A DNA stretch of 59,234 nucleotides from Candidatus Acetatifactor stercoripullorum (GCA_019114005.1 DXGH01000061.1:1-59234), one strand, 5' to 3'. Positions 33,007 through 41,868 are shown, numbered from the stretch's first letter. Program-made: numbers and translations. The notes: generated from the letters alone by a model not told the origin.

Positions 33007-34431
33007 ATGGACAGTGACGATAAGCTGCGGGAGGAATGCGGCGTATTCGGCGTTTATGATTTTGACGGAGACAATGTGGCTTCCACCATTTATTACGGCC
33101 TTCTGGCTCTGCAGCACAGAGGACAGGAGAGCTGCGGCATTGCGGTGAGCGATACCGCAGGACCCAAAGGAAGAATTTTAAGCAGTAAGGATATGGGGCT
33201 TGTGAATGAGGCCTTTACGCCGGAGTGCTTAGAACGGCTGAAAGGAGATATCGGCGTGGGGCATGTGCGGTATTCCACTGCGGGCAGCTCCACCAGAGAA
33301 AATGCCCAGCCTTTGGTGTTAAATTATGTGAAGGGGGCCCTGGGGCTTGCCCATAATGGCAATCTGATCAATGCGCCTAAGCTTCGCAGAGAGCTGGAAT
33401 ACACAGGCGCTATTTTCCAGACCACCATAGATTCGGAGGTCATCGCCTACTATATTGCCAGGATGCGGCTTAAGTCAAGGTCCGTGGAGGAGGCGGTGGG
33501 ACTGGCCATGGACAAGCTTAAGGGAGCTTATTCTCTGGTGATCATGTCTCCCAGAAAGCTGATCGGCGCAAGAGACCCCTTTGGTTTTAAGCCCTTGTGC
33601 ATCGGAAAGCGGGGCAATGCGTATATTCTGGCCAGTGAGAGCTGTGCCCTGGAAACTGTGGGGGCAGAATTTCTGCGGGATGTGCGTCCCGGGGAGGTTG
33701 TCACCATTTCGCCGGAAAAGGGGATTGAATCGGATATGAGCCGGGCGCTTCCGGAAAGGGACACTGCAAGATGTGTATTTGAGTATATTTATTTTGCAAG
33801 GCCGGACAGCGTGATCGACGGCGCAGGTGTTTATCATGCCAGAATTATGGCGGGGAAATTTCTGGCAATGGATTCTCCTGTGGAGGCAGATTTGGTGGTG
33901 GGCGTGCCGGAGTCCGGAAATTGTGCGGCGTTAGGCTATTCCCTACAGTCCGGGATACCCTACGGAACGGCTTTTGTGAAAAACGCCTATGTGGGCCGAA
34001 CCTTTATCAAGCCAAAGCAGAAAAGCCGGGAGAGTAGCGTCTGCGTAAAGCTGAATCCCATCAGAGAGGCGGTGGAGGGAAAGCGGATCATCATGATCGA
34101 CGATTCCATTGTGCGTGGAACCACCTCGGACCGCATTGTCCGTATGCTGAAGGAAGCCGGAGCGAAGGAAGTCCATATGCGTGTGAGCTCTCCTCCCTTT
34201 TTATGGCCCTGCTATTTCGGAACCGATGTTCCTGCAAGAAATCAGCTGATTGCCTGGAACCGTTCCGTTGATGAGATCAATCAGATCATTGGAGCGGATT
34301 CTCTGGCTTATCTGCGGTTTAAGCGGCTTGAGGAAATGGTGGACGGCCTTGGCATCTGCAAGGGCTGCTTTACCGGAAAATATCCCATGGAGCCGCCCGC
34401 AGAGGATATCAGAGGAGATTTTGAGGCCTGA
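33007..34431 (+). CDS. purF: Amidophosphoribosyltransferase (glutamine PRPP amidotransferase)
   Basis: About 474 residues from the ATG at 33007, giving a 10-residue propeptide before the catalytic Cys (EECGVFG), close to the known 11 in B. subtilis. No strong ribosome site precedes this ATG; a GTG at 32983, with AGGAAAGG upstream, is an alternative. Class II glutamine amidotransferase motifs are intact: LQHRGQES, GHVRYSTAG, AHNGNL. The PRPP-binding motif is IIMIDDSIVRGTT. PurF commits PRPP to purine synthesis. Cysteines near the C-terminus (GICKGCFTGKY) and earlier ones suggest the [4Fe-4S]-containing Bacillus-type enzyme. The next gene is purB. Confidence 0.95.
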   Translation: MDSDDKLREECGVFGVYDFDGDNVASTIYYGLLALQHRGQESCGIAVSDTAGPKGRILSSKDMGLVNEAFTPECLERLKGDIGVGHVRYSTAGSSTRENAQPLVLNYVKGALGLAHNGNLINAPKLRRELEYTGAIFQTTIDSEVIAYYIARMRLKSRSVEEAVGLAMDKLKGAYSLVIMSPRKLIGARDPFGFKPLCIGKRGNAYILASESCALETVGAEFLRDVRPGEVVTISPEKGIESDMSRALPERDTARCVFEYIYFARPDSVIDGAGVYHARIMAGKFLAMDSPVEADLVVGVPESGNCAALGYSLQSGIPYGTAFVKNAYVGRTFIKPKQKSRESSVCVKLNPIREAVEGKRIIMIDDSIVRGTTSDRIVRMLKEAGAKEVHMRVSSPPFLWPCYFGTDVPARNQLIAWNRSVDEINQIIGADSLAYLRFKRLEEMVDGLGICKGCFTGKYPMEPPAEDIRGDFEA

Positions 34432-34472
34432 ATTTTCCCCGGAAGCAAAAATGAAAGAAAGAGGAAAAAGTG

Positions 34473-35924
34473 ATGAGTACAGACAGATACCAAAGTCCGT
34501 TGTCGGAACGTTATGCCAGCAAGGAGATGCAGTATATTTTTTCTCCCGATATGAAATTCCGCACCTGGAGAAAGCTGTGGATTGCACTGGCGGAAACCGA
34601 AAAGGAGCTGGGACTTTCCCAGAACGGCGTTCCTGTTATCACAGATGAGCAGATTGCGGAGCTGAAGGCCCATGCGGAGGATATCAATTACGATGTGGCA
34701 AAGGCAAGGGAAAAGGAAGTGCGCCATGATGTGATGAGCCATGTGTACGCCTATGGACAGCAGTGTCCCAAGGCAGCGGGCATTATTCATCTGGGGGCTA
34801 CCTCCTGCTATGTGGGGGACAACACGGATATTATTGTAATGACGCAGGCGCTTAAACTGGTGCGCAAAAAGCTGATCAATGTGATGAAAGAGCTTGCCGA
34901 TTTTGCAGATCAGTACAAAGAGCTGCCTACGCTGGCGTTCACCCACTTCCAGCCCGCCCAGCCCACCACTGTGGGGAAGAGAGCGACTCTGTGGCTGCAG
35001 GAATTTTACCTGGACTTGGAGGATCTGGATCATGTGCTGGGGAGTATGAAGCTTTTGGGCTCTAAGGGTACTACGGGTACCCAGGCATCTTTCTTGGAGC
35101 TTTTTAATGGAGACCAGGAAACCATAGACAGGATCGATCCCATGATTGCACAGAAAATGGGATTCAAAGAGTGCTACCCTGTGTCGGGACAGACCTATTC
35201 CAGAAAGGTGGATACCCGGGTTGCCAATGTGCTGGCAGGTATTGCCGCATCCGCCCATAAGATGAGCAATGATATCCGTCTGCTGCAGCACTTGAAAGAG
35301 GTGGAAGAGCCTTTTGAAAAAAACCAGATCGGTTCCTCGGCTATGGCCTACAAGCGTAATCCCATGCGCAGCGAGCGCATTGCGTCTTTGTCCAGATATG
35401 TAATGGTAGACGCCCTGAATCCGGCCATCACCTCAGCCTGTCAGTGGTTTGAACGAACCCTGGATGACTCGGCAAACAAGCGTCTTTCCATTCCGGAGGG
35501 CTTTCTGGCGGTGGACGGGATTTTGGATTTGTGTCTGAATGTGGTGGACGGACTGGTGGTGTATCCAAAGGTGATTGAAAAGCATCTTATGAGCGAGCTT
35601 CCTTTTATGGCCACGGAGAATATTATGATGGATGCCGTTAAGATGGGAGGCAACCGCCAGGAGCTGCATGAACGGATCAGAGAGCTTTCCATGGAGGCGG
35701 GCCGCAGAGTGAAGGAGGAGGGAAAGGAAAACAATCTTCTGGAGCTGATTGCCGCCGATCCGGCCTTTCCGCTGACCCTGGAGGAGCTTGAGAAAACCAT
35801 GGAACCGAAAAAGTATACGGGCCGTTCCAAGGAACAGGTAGAGGCCTTCCTGCGGGATGTAATTTACCCGGTTCTTGAGGCAAACAAGGAGCTTCTGGGA
35901 GTCAAGGCAGAGATTAATGTGTAA
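34473..35924 (+). CDS. purB: Adenylosuccinate lyase
   Basis: 483 residues from the ATG at 34473, with GAGGAAAAA upstream. The fumarase/aspartase superfamily signature SSAMAYKRNPMRSE, which contains the catalytic serine loop, is intact, and THFQPAQPTTVGKR carries the general-acid histidine region. PurB acts twice in purine synthesis: it cleaves SAICAR to AICAR and adenylosuccinate to AMP. It lies 41 bases after purF and 28 bases before the PurF paralogue, and is probably in one transcript with them. Confidence 0.96.
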   Translation: MSTDRYQSPLSERYASKEMQYIFSPDMKFRTWRKLWIALAETEKELGLSQNGVPVITDEQIAELKAHAEDINYDVAKAREKEVRHDVMSHVYAYGQQCPKAAGIIHLGATSCYVGDNTDIIVMTQALKLVRKKLINVMKELADFADQYKELPTLAFTHFQPAQPTTVGKRATLWLQEFYLDLEDLDHVLGSMKLLGSKGTTGTQASFLELFNGDQETIDRIDPMIAQKMGFKECYPVSGQTYSRKVDTRVANVLAGIAASAHKMSNDIRLLQHLKEVEEPFEKNQIGSSAMAYKRNPMRSERIASLSRYVMVDALNPAITSACQWFERTLDDSANKRLSIPEGFLAVDGILDLCLNVVDGLVVYPKVIEKHLMSELPFMATENIMMDAVKMGGNRQELHERIRELSMEAGRRVKEEGKENNLLELIAADPAFPLTLEELEKTMEPKKYTGRSKEQVEAFLRDVIYPVLEANKELLGVKAEINV

Positions 35925-35952
35925 AACAACGCAATTTTAAGGGAGAGCAGAC

Positions 35953-37359
35953 ATGGGTGGTTTTTTTGGAGTCGCAGCAAAGGAAGACTGTGTATTTGAT
36001 TTGTTTTTCGGAACGGATTATCATTCCCATCTGGGGACCAGACGGGCAGGGATGGCAGTGTACAGCAGGGAATCTGGTTATAACAGGGCAATCCACAATA
36101 TTGAAAATGCCCCCTTTCGGACAAAGTTTGATAAGGATGTAAATGAAATGAGCGGAAATCTGGGCATCGGCTGTATTTCGGACTACGAGCCCCAGCCCCT
36201 GATGGTACGCTCCCATCATGGAACCTACGCCATTTCCACTGTGGGAAAAATCAATAACACAGACGCTATTTTGAAGGAGCTTTTTGCAAGGGGACATTCC
36301 CATTTTCTGGAGATGAGCGGCGGGGATATCAACGCAACGGAGCTGGTGGCCGCTATTGTCAATCAGAAGGATAACCTTGTGGAGGGCATCCAATATGCCC
36401 AGGAGATCATAGACGGCTCCATGACGATTCTGATTATGACCCCAAAGGGAATTTATGCGGCCAGGGACAGACTGGGCAGAACGCCGGTGGCAGTGGGGAA
36501 AAAGGAGGGTGCTTATTGCGTATCCTTTGAAAGCTTCGCCTATCTGAATCTGGGGTATGTGGAGGAGAGAGAGCTGGGGCCGGGAGAGATTGTAGTGGTT
36601 ACGCCTGAGGGAGTGCGTACCCTGGTAAATCCCGGAAAGGAAATGAAAATCTGTACCTTTTTGTGGGTGTATTATGGCTATCCATCCTCTTCCTATGAGG
36701 GAATCAGCGTGGAAAAAATGCGCTATCACTGTGGGGCGCTTCTGGCCGAGAGAGACGATGTGAAACCGGATATTGTGGCGGGGGTGCCGGATTCCGGAAC
36801 AGCCCATGCCATCGGCTACGCCAACCGCTCCGGCATTCCTTTTTCCAGACCCTTTATCAAGTACACGCCCACCTGGCCCAGATCCTTTATGCCGACCATA
36901 CAGACCCAGAGGAATCTGATCGCCAAAATGAAGCTGATACCGGTGCACGATCTGATCCAGGGAAAAAGCCTGCTTCTCATTGATGATTCCATCGTGCGCG
37001 GAACCCAGCTGAGAGAGACCACAGAATTTCTCTATCAGAGCGGAGCCAGGGAGGTTCATATACGTCCCGCCTGTCCCCCTCTTTTGTATGGATGTAAATA
37101 TCTGAATTTTTCCCGTTCCTCTTCGGAGATGGACCTGATTACCAGACGAGTGCTCAAGGAGATGGAGGACGAGGGCAGAAAGATTGACTTAAAAAATTAT
37201 GTTGACCCGGATACGCCGGAGTACAACGAGATGGTACAGCGCATCTGCAGGCAGCTTAATTTCACCTCGCTTCGTTTCCACAGGCTGGATGATATGATCA
37301 AATCTGTGGGTATTGACAGAGAAAAGCTCTGCACCTACTGCTGGGATGGAAGAGAGTGA
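35953..37359 (+). CDS. PurF paralogue lacking the glutaminase active site
   Basis: 468 residues. The C-terminal phosphoribosyltransferase half is well kept (LLLIDDSIVRGTQ, VPDSGTAHAIGYANRSGIP). In the N-terminal half every glutaminase hallmark is changed: the sequence begins MGGFFGV where PurF has the nucleophile CGVFG, so glycine replaces the catalytic cysteine; RYST becomes CISD; and HNGNL becomes VGKINN. The nearby cysteine (DCVFDLF) is 12 residues in and does not align with the nucleophile. The protein therefore cannot use glutamine in the normal way; it could use ammonia, another partner, or regulate PurF. The start ATG has GGGAGAG upstream. Similar proteins occur in related Clostridia, so it seems to be a conserved second copy. 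Confidence 0.85.
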   Translation: MGGFFGVAAKEDCVFDLFFGTDYHSHLGTRRAGMAVYSRESGYNRAIHNIENAPFRTKFDKDVNEMSGNLGIGCISDYEPQPLMVRSHHGTYAISTVGKINNTDAILKELFARGHSHFLEMSGGDINATELVAAIVNQKDNLVEGIQYAQEIIDGSMTILIMTPKGIYAARDRLGRTPVAVGKKEGAYCVSFESFAYLNLGYVEERELGPGEIVVVTPEGVRTLVNPGKEMKICTFLWVYYGYPSSSYEGISVEKMRYHCGALLAERDDVKPDIVAGVPDSGTAHAIGYANRSGIPFSRPFIKYTPTWPRSFMPTIQTQRNLIAKMKLIPVHDLIQGKSLLLIDDSIVRGTQLRETTEFLYQSGAREVHIRPACPPLLYGCKYLNFSRSSSEMDLITRRVLKEMEDEGRKIDLKNYVDPDTPEYNEMVQRICRQLNFTSLRFHRLDDMIKSVGIDREKLCTYCWDGRE

Positions 37360-37513
37360 AATAATTTAATCTTATAACAAACATAATAAATATTGATTTT
37401 ATTTATGACCTGAAATGGTGTATACTTGGTAAGGTTTGTGAAATAGAACACGGACCATAAATAGAAATGATTACCGGAGATACAATGCTTTGCGGTGAGG
37501 AATGGAGGCCAAA

Positions 37514-38803
37514 ATGGTAAAGGCAGTAGTAGGAGCAAACTGGGGCGATGAGGGAAAGGGAAAGATTACGGATATGATGGCGAAAAACGCAGATATCATT
37601 GTGCGCTTTCAGGGCGGCGCAAATGCGGGACACACCATCGTGAACAATTATGGAAAATTTGCGCTGCATACTCTTCCCTCGGGGGTATTTTACAGTCACA
37701 CCACCAGCGTGATCGGAAACGGCGTGGCGTTAAATATTCCGCTTTTGTTTCAGGAGATCAAGTCTATTACGGACAGGAATGTGCCCATGCCTAAAATATT
37801 GGTGTCTGACAGAGCGCAGATTGTGATGCCCTACCATATTCTTTTCGATCAGTATGAGGAGGAGAGGCTGGGAGGAAAGTCCTTTGGCTCCACCAAGTCA
37901 GGCATTGCACCTTTTTATTCGGATAAATATGCAAAGATCGGCTTCCAGGTCAGTGAGCTTTTTGACGAGGCTCTCTTAGAGGAAAAGGTGGAGCGCGTGT
38001 GCGAGATGAAAAATGTGATTTTGGAGCATCTTTATCATAAGCCTCTCATTGACCCAAAGGAGCTTTTGGAAGAGCTTAAGAAATACAGGGAAATGGTCGC
38101 TCCCTATGTGTGCGACGTGTCTGCCTTTTTGGATAAGGCGTTAAAGGAGGGAAAGACCATTCTGCTGGAGGGACAGCTGGGAACCTTAAAGGATCCGGAT
38201 CACGGTATTTATCCCATGGTTACTTCTTCCTCTACGCTGGCGGCCTACGGCGCTATTGGAGCCGGACTGCCTCCTTATGAGATCAAGGAGATTGTCACGG
38301 TATGCAAGGCTTATTCCTCCGCAGTGGGAGCAGGTGCATTCGTATCGGAAATCTTCGGGGACGAGGCGGATGAGCTGCGCCGCAGGGGCGGTGACGGCGG
38401 AGAGTTCGGAGCCACCACAGGGCGTCCCAGACGTATGGGCTGGTTTGACTGCGTGGCTTCTAAATACGGATGCCGCCTGCAAGGAACCACGGATGTGGCC
38501 TTTACGGTACTGGATGTGCTGGGGTATCTGGATGAGATTCCTGTGTGCGTGGGCTATGAAATCGACGGACAGGTGACCACGGACTTCCCTGTGACTGCAA
38601 AGCTGAACAAGGCAAAGCCTGTGCTTCAAAAGCTGCCGGGCTGGAAATGTGATATCAGAGGAATCAAAAATTACGAAGAGCTGCCGGAAAACTGCAGAAG
38701 GTATGTGGAGTTTATCGAAGAGCGGATCGGCTACCCCATCACTATGGTAAGCAATGGGCCTGGCAGAGAGGATGTTATTTACCGCAAAAGCCCTCTGAAA
38801 TAG
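37514..38803 (+). CDS. purA: Adenylosuccinate synthetase, divergent type
   Basis: 429 residues from the ATG at 37514, with GGAGG five bases upstream; the ATG at 37502 overlaps that ribosome site. The GTP-binding and catalytic start (GANWGDEGKGK with catalytic Asp, GGANAGHT with His) is intact, as is EFGATTGRPRR. Compared with E. coli PurA as I remember it, several IMP-site residues differ: RGIGP reads SGIAP, EGAQG reads EGQLG, and the STR of KAYSTRVGAG reads SSA. It should convert IMP and aspartate to adenylosuccinate with GTP, but substrate binding may differ. It follows the PurF paralogue by 154 bases, with a possible -10 TATACT at 37421. Confidence 0.85.
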   Translation: MVKAVVGANWGDEGKGKITDMMAKNADIIVRFQGGANAGHTIVNNYGKFALHTLPSGVFYSHTTSVIGNGVALNIPLLFQEIKSITDRNVPMPKILVSDRAQIVMPYHILFDQYEEERLGGKSFGSTKSGIAPFYSDKYAKIGFQVSELFDEALLEEKVERVCEMKNVILEHLYHKPLIDPKELLEELKKYREMVAPYVCDVSAFLDKALKEGKTILLEGQLGTLKDPDHGIYPMVTSSSTLAAYGAIGAGLPPYEIKEIVTVCKAYSSAVGAGAFVSEIFGDEADELRRRGGDGGEFGATTGRPRRMGWFDCVASKYGCRLQGTTDVAFTVLDVLGYLDEIPVCVGYEIDGQVTTDFPVTAKLNKAKPVLQKLPGWKCDIRGIKNYEELPENCRRYVEFIEERIGYPITMVSNGPGREDVIYRKSPLK

Positions 38804-38825
38804 CTGACGGATTGGAGAAGGCGGT

Positions 38826-39737
38826 ATGACGGGAAACCTGGAGTACTATAAGGTATTTTATTATGTGGCGCGGCTTGGAAGTGTGACCAGGGCGGCTGCA
38901 GAGCTTTCCATTTCCCAGCCGGCGGTGAGCCAGTCCATAAAGCAGCTGGAGCGTCAGCTGGAGGTGCAGCTTTTCCACCGGGCGGCAAAAGGGGTGCGTC
39001 TCACGAAAGAGGGACAGATTCTTTTTGAGTATGTGGAAAAGGGATATGAGCAGATAGAGCAGGGAGTGGGGAAGGTAAGGCAGATGCGGAACTTCGACAT
39101 GGGAGAAATCCGCATTGGAGCCAGTGATATGACGCTTCGGTATTATCTGCTTCCCTTTCTGGAGCGATTTCATGAGAAGTATCCGGGGATAAAAATAGCC
39201 GTCACCAACGCTCCCACTCCAGAGACACTGCGCTTTCTGGAGGAGGGGAGAATCGATATGGGGGTGGTCAGCACCCCCTTTTTAGAGGCGGCGGGCTTAA
39301 AGGCTGTTCCCGTCCGTGAAATTGAGGATATTTTTGTGGGGGGACGTAGGTTTATCTCTTACAAAAATAAAATGCTGGATTTACAGGAGCTGGAGAAGCT
39401 TCCTCTTATTTTTTTGGAAAAAAATACAAGCACCAGAAGCTATATGGACGAATTCCTCTTGCATAACGGTATTGTGGTACAGCCGGAATTTGAGCTGGCA
39501 ACAAGCGATATGATCGTGCAGTTTGTACTGCGCAATCTGGGAGTGGGCTGTGTGGTCAGGGATTTTGCCAGGGAGTATATACAGTCGGGACTTTTATTTG
39601 AGCTTCGGTTTAATAAAATTATACCAAAGAGGAGCTTCTGTGCGGTGAGAAGCACCAGGGGGCCTTTATCTGCTGCTGCGGAAAAATTATTTGGATTGAT
39701 GGAGTATAAGGAAAATGATTCGCAATATTGTATTTGA
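38826..39737 (+). CDS. LysR-family transcriptional regulator
   Basis: 303 residues. The N-terminal helix-turn-helix is classic LysR (YYVARLGSVTRAAAELSISQPAVSQSIKQLE), followed by a two-lobed effector-binding domain beginning near IRIGASDMTL. It starts 22 bases after purA with GGAGAAGGCGG upstream of the ATG. The LysR effector is not evident; control of the purine genes is possible only by position, since no divergent partner gene exists. Its end overlaps the HAD gene by 23 bases, so the two are translated together. Confidence 0.93.
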   Translation: MTGNLEYYKVFYYVARLGSVTRAAAELSISQPAVSQSIKQLERQLEVQLFHRAAKGVRLTKEGQILFEYVEKGYEQIEQGVGKVRQMRNFDMGEIRIGASDMTLRYYLLPFLERFHEKYPGIKIAVTNAPTPETLRFLEEGRIDMGVVSTPFLEAAGLKAVPVREIEDIFVGGRRFISYKNKMLDLQELEKLPLIFLEKNTSTRSYMDEFLLHNGIVVQPEFELATSDMIVQFVLRNLGVGCVVRDFAREYIQSGLLFELRFNKIIPKRSFCAVRSTRGPLSAAAEKLFGLMEYKENDSQYCI

Positions 39738-40317
39738 TATCGGCAATGTGCTGACTGACTTTCGCTGGAGGGAATTTTTACAGGACAAGGGCTTTGACGA
39801 CGATATGGTGGACAGAATCGCAAGGGCTTCCATCATGAGTCCCTTCTGGGAGGAATTTGACAGAGGGGATTGGGACGAGGAGAGGCTTCTGCAGGAGTTT
39901 ATCAAGAATGATCCGGAGATTGAGAAGGAGCTGCGGATGGCCTTTAAACAGGTGAATGGAATGGTAACTCTGCGGGATTATGCCATTCCCTGGATAGAGG
40001 AGCTTAAGGGAAAGGGGTATCGTGTGCTGTATCTTTCCAACTTCTCCTATAAGGCTTATGTGGAATGCGCCGACGCGCTGGTGTTTCTGCCCTACATGGA
40101 CGGCGGCATCCTCTCCTACAGGGAAAGACTTGTAAAGCCTTACCCTGAGATTTACAGGCTGCTCATGGACCGGTATTCTTTACAGCCGGAAGAGACGGTG
40201 TTTTTGGACGATACCCTGAAAAATGTAGAGGCGGCCAGAGCCCTTGGCATTTGCGGCATCCATTTTAAGTCAAAGGAACAGGCCTGCAGGGAGCTGGAAG
40301 AGCTGGGGGTTCGTTAG
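39715..40317 (+). CDS. HAD-family phosphatase (subfamily IA)
   Basis: 200 residues. The HAD nucleophile motif is FDIGNVLTDF, motif II is YLSNFS, and motif III/IV is FLDDTLKNVEAA. The glycine rather than aspartate at the second acid position of motif I (DIGN) recalls YihX-type alpha-glucose-1-phosphatases; members of that group lack the usual general acid. The gene starts inside the end of the LysR gene (AAGGAAA just before the ATG) and is followed by a long hairpin. Substrate unknown. Confidence 0.85.
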   Translation: MIRNIVFDIGNVLTDFRWREFLQDKGFDDDMVDRIARASIMSPFWEEFDRGDWDEERLLQEFIKNDPEIEKELRMAFKQVNGMVTLRDYAIPWIEELKGKGYRVLYLSNFSYKAYVECADALVFLPYMDGGILSYRERLVKPYPEIYRLLMDRYSLQPEETVFLDDTLKNVEAARALGICGIHFKSKEQACRELEELGVR

Positions 40318-40325
40318 CCTTATGA

Positions 40326-40576
40326 CATGATGTTGGGGGCAAAAGATATCCCCATCACAAATCATCAGAATTGTTTGCGGCTTCGGAGTCAAGTTGCGCC
40401 AGGAATCGACAAATTTGCTAAATGCGTTCCAAAAAATCCGAACTCGCTGCGCTCAAACAAGCGGATTTTTTTCTCACAACGCAACTTTGCCGATTCCAGG
40501 AGCAACTAAGACTCCTGCAGATGACAAACAATTCTGACGCTTTGTGACCGAAAACTCTTTTGCCCCTAACATCATG
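40326..40576. repeat. 251-nt long imperfect hairpin between convergent genes
   Basis: The two ends are reverse complements over 21 bases with one mismatch (CATGATGTTGGGGGC... against ...GCCCCTAACATCATG), and most of the interior also pairs, down to a core with AAAAAATCCG and CGGATTTTTT. The whole region has no credible gene. It sits between the HAD gene (stop 40317) and the convergent small membrane protein gene (stop 40595). It could be a MITE-like element or a large two-way terminator. Confidence 0.75.
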
Positions 40577-40594
40577 ATATGCCATCATGATACG

Positions 40595-40942
40595 TCAGCG
40601 TCCTGACTCCTTTTTGGATTTCTCGCCCTCCGGGGCTGCTTCCTTCTGCTTTGATGCGCCGTCTGGGTTTAAGTCTGCGATGGTAGAGCGGTTTGTGAGC
40701 CTGCCGAAAATCCATATGTAAATCCAGAGTACCAGCGGCAGCGCTATGGTCGCAAACAGACAAAGCTGAAACAGGATGTCTGCAGCCTTGCTGCCGAAAA
40801 TGGCTGCAAATAATGTCACCACATACAGAAGCACCAAAAGCACAACGCCTGTCATGGCTGCGATCTGTTTAGGGGTGACCTTTTTCTTTTTTTCGGAATT
40901 TTCTCCGGAACTTCCATTTTTATTTTTAAAATCCTCATTCAT
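40595..40942 (-). CDS. Small membrane protein of unknown function
   Basis: 115 residues. A charged N-terminus (SEKKKKVTPKQ) leads into two membrane helices (about 28-52 and 57-78), and a charged tail rich in Lys, Glu and Pro ends the protein. Both termini are predicted to be cytoplasmic. The minus-strand ribosome site AGGAAGGG is rather far from the ATG at 40942. I do not recognise the family. The downstream side holds the long hairpin; the upstream side faces a 335-base gene-free stretch. Confidence 0.55.
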   Translation of the reverse strand: MNEDFKNKNGSSGENSEKKKKVTPKQIAAMTGVVLLVLLYVVTLFAAIFGSKAADILFQLCLFATIALPLVLWIYIWIFGRLTNRSTIADLNPDGASKQKEAAPEGEKSKKESGR

Positions 40943-41026
40943 ATTTGACAGATCCCTTCCTGTTTGATGGGATTATCATACCATTTTGCGGAAAATGTTG
41001 CAAGCAAAGTCCCCGGGCCTATACCC

Positions 41027-41044
41027 GTATGCCCTTTGGCATAC
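41027..41044. repeat. Short perfect hairpin in the gene-free stretch 40943-41277
   Basis: GTATGCC and GGCATAC flank CTTT. The 335-base stretch 40943-41277 holds this hairpin, a possible five-codon frame (41124-41141) and the promoter of the SEC-C gene (41201-41229); I see no larger gene in it. Confidence 0.45.
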
Positions 41045-41123
41045 TCTCATAAGTCCGGGAACCTTTATAAGGGGAGGATTAAGTATTATTTTTATCTTTG
41101 GTAAGATCAAAGGAGGGGGTCCA

Positions 41124-41141
41124 ATGATAGTAGTAGTATGA
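41124..41141 (+). CDS. Possible five-codon mini-ORF (Met-Ile-Val-Val-Val)
   Basis: ATG ATA GTA GTA GTA TGA is preceded at seven bases by AAAGGAGGGGG (41109-41119), a ribosome site as strong as any in the window. A run of Ile/Val codons behind such a site is what leader peptides of branched-chain amino acid operons look like, but the gene downstream is not one of these. It may be chance. Confidence 0.3.
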   Translation: MIVVV

Positions 41142-41200
41142 CACGGGAAAAAAGTTTTATACATGGAATTCGAAAATTTTTATGTTTTTTATTTCTTTTA

Positions 41201-41229
41201 TTGTTTTACCGGACAATCTGTTATATACT
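41201..41229 (+). promoter_or_regulatory. Promoter of the SEC-C protein gene
   Basis: TTGTTT (41201-41206), 17-bp spacer, TATACT (41224-41229), about 50 bases before the ATG at 41278. Confidence 0.6.
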
Positions 41230-41277
41230 ATCAGTTATGATACATTAAAATAATCATTGAATAAGGATGGTATGATT

Positions 41278-41781
41278 ATGGCATTACTGGAACAGTGGAA
41301 ATCTGTGGCATATAACGAGGCGACAGGAAAGGACAGGCTTCAAAAGCTGTGGGCGGCTTATTTTCAGGAGGAGAAGGAGATTTACGCACAGCTTCTGAAA
41401 AATCCTGATGAGGTTGTGGAGGGAACGGTAAAGGAGCTGGCAGACAGATTTCATGTGTCCCTGATGACAATGACCGGTTTTCTGGACGGTATCAATGACA
41501 GCTTAAAGGAGCCCAATCCCATAGAGGAGATGGAAGAGGACACGGTAGTAAATCTTGGCTTTGACAAGGCGCTTCTGTACAAAAACATGGTGGCTGCCGA
41601 GGCCGACTGGCTGTACAATCTTGAGGAGTGGAATGATATTTTTGACGAGGAGACCCGCAAGGCTCTTTACAAGGAGCAGAAATCCTCCACCACGATTGTA
41701 AAGGGACAAAAAATTTATCCAAATGATCCCTGTCCCTGCGGAAGCGGCAAAAAATATAAAAAGTGCTGCGGCAGAAAGTAA
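41278..41781 (+). CDS. SEC-C motif protein
   Basis: About 167 residues from the ATG at 41278, which has AAGGATGG eight bases upstream; a TTG at 41257 and an ATG at 41272 are in frame. The C-terminal 22 residues are a SEC-C zinc-binding motif ([18 protein letters not shown]), known from the tail of SecA and from many small proteins of unclear function. The N-terminal part is helical and acidic and resembles the clostridial SEC-C proteins of this length. It has no signal peptide. Its stop codon lies inside a nested hairpin. Confidence 0.82.
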   Translation: MALLEQWKSVAYNEATGKDRLQKLWAAYFQEEKEIYAQLLKNPDEVVEGTVKELADRFHVSLMTMTGFLDGINDSLKEPNPIEEMEEDTVVNLGFDKALLYKNMVAAEADWLYNLEEWNDIFDEETRKALYKEQKSSTTIVKGQKIYPNDPCPCGSGKKYKKCCGRK

Positions 41782-41819
41782 GCCCGCAGATAAGGGCTTC
41801 TTCCATGTGGCTTTCTGCC
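41770..41819 (+). terminator. Nested hairpin over the SEC-C gene stop, terminator-like
   Basis: GGCAGAAAG (41770-41778) pairs perfectly with CTTTCTGCC (41811-41819), and AAGCCC (41780-41785) with GGGCTT (41794-41799) inside it. There is no T-run, so it may be a weak terminator or an RNA-processing fold before the next gene. Confidence 0.4.
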
Positions 41820-41868
41820 ATTGGGAGGAGCCTTTTTAAGATATTCCGAGGAGAAAGGCGGCTTTTTT

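Noticed and set aside
35914..37059. Minus-strand open frame of about 380 codons over the PurF paralogue
   Set aside because: The plus strand encodes a well-kept phosphoribosyltransferase; the antisense product has no recognisable motif.
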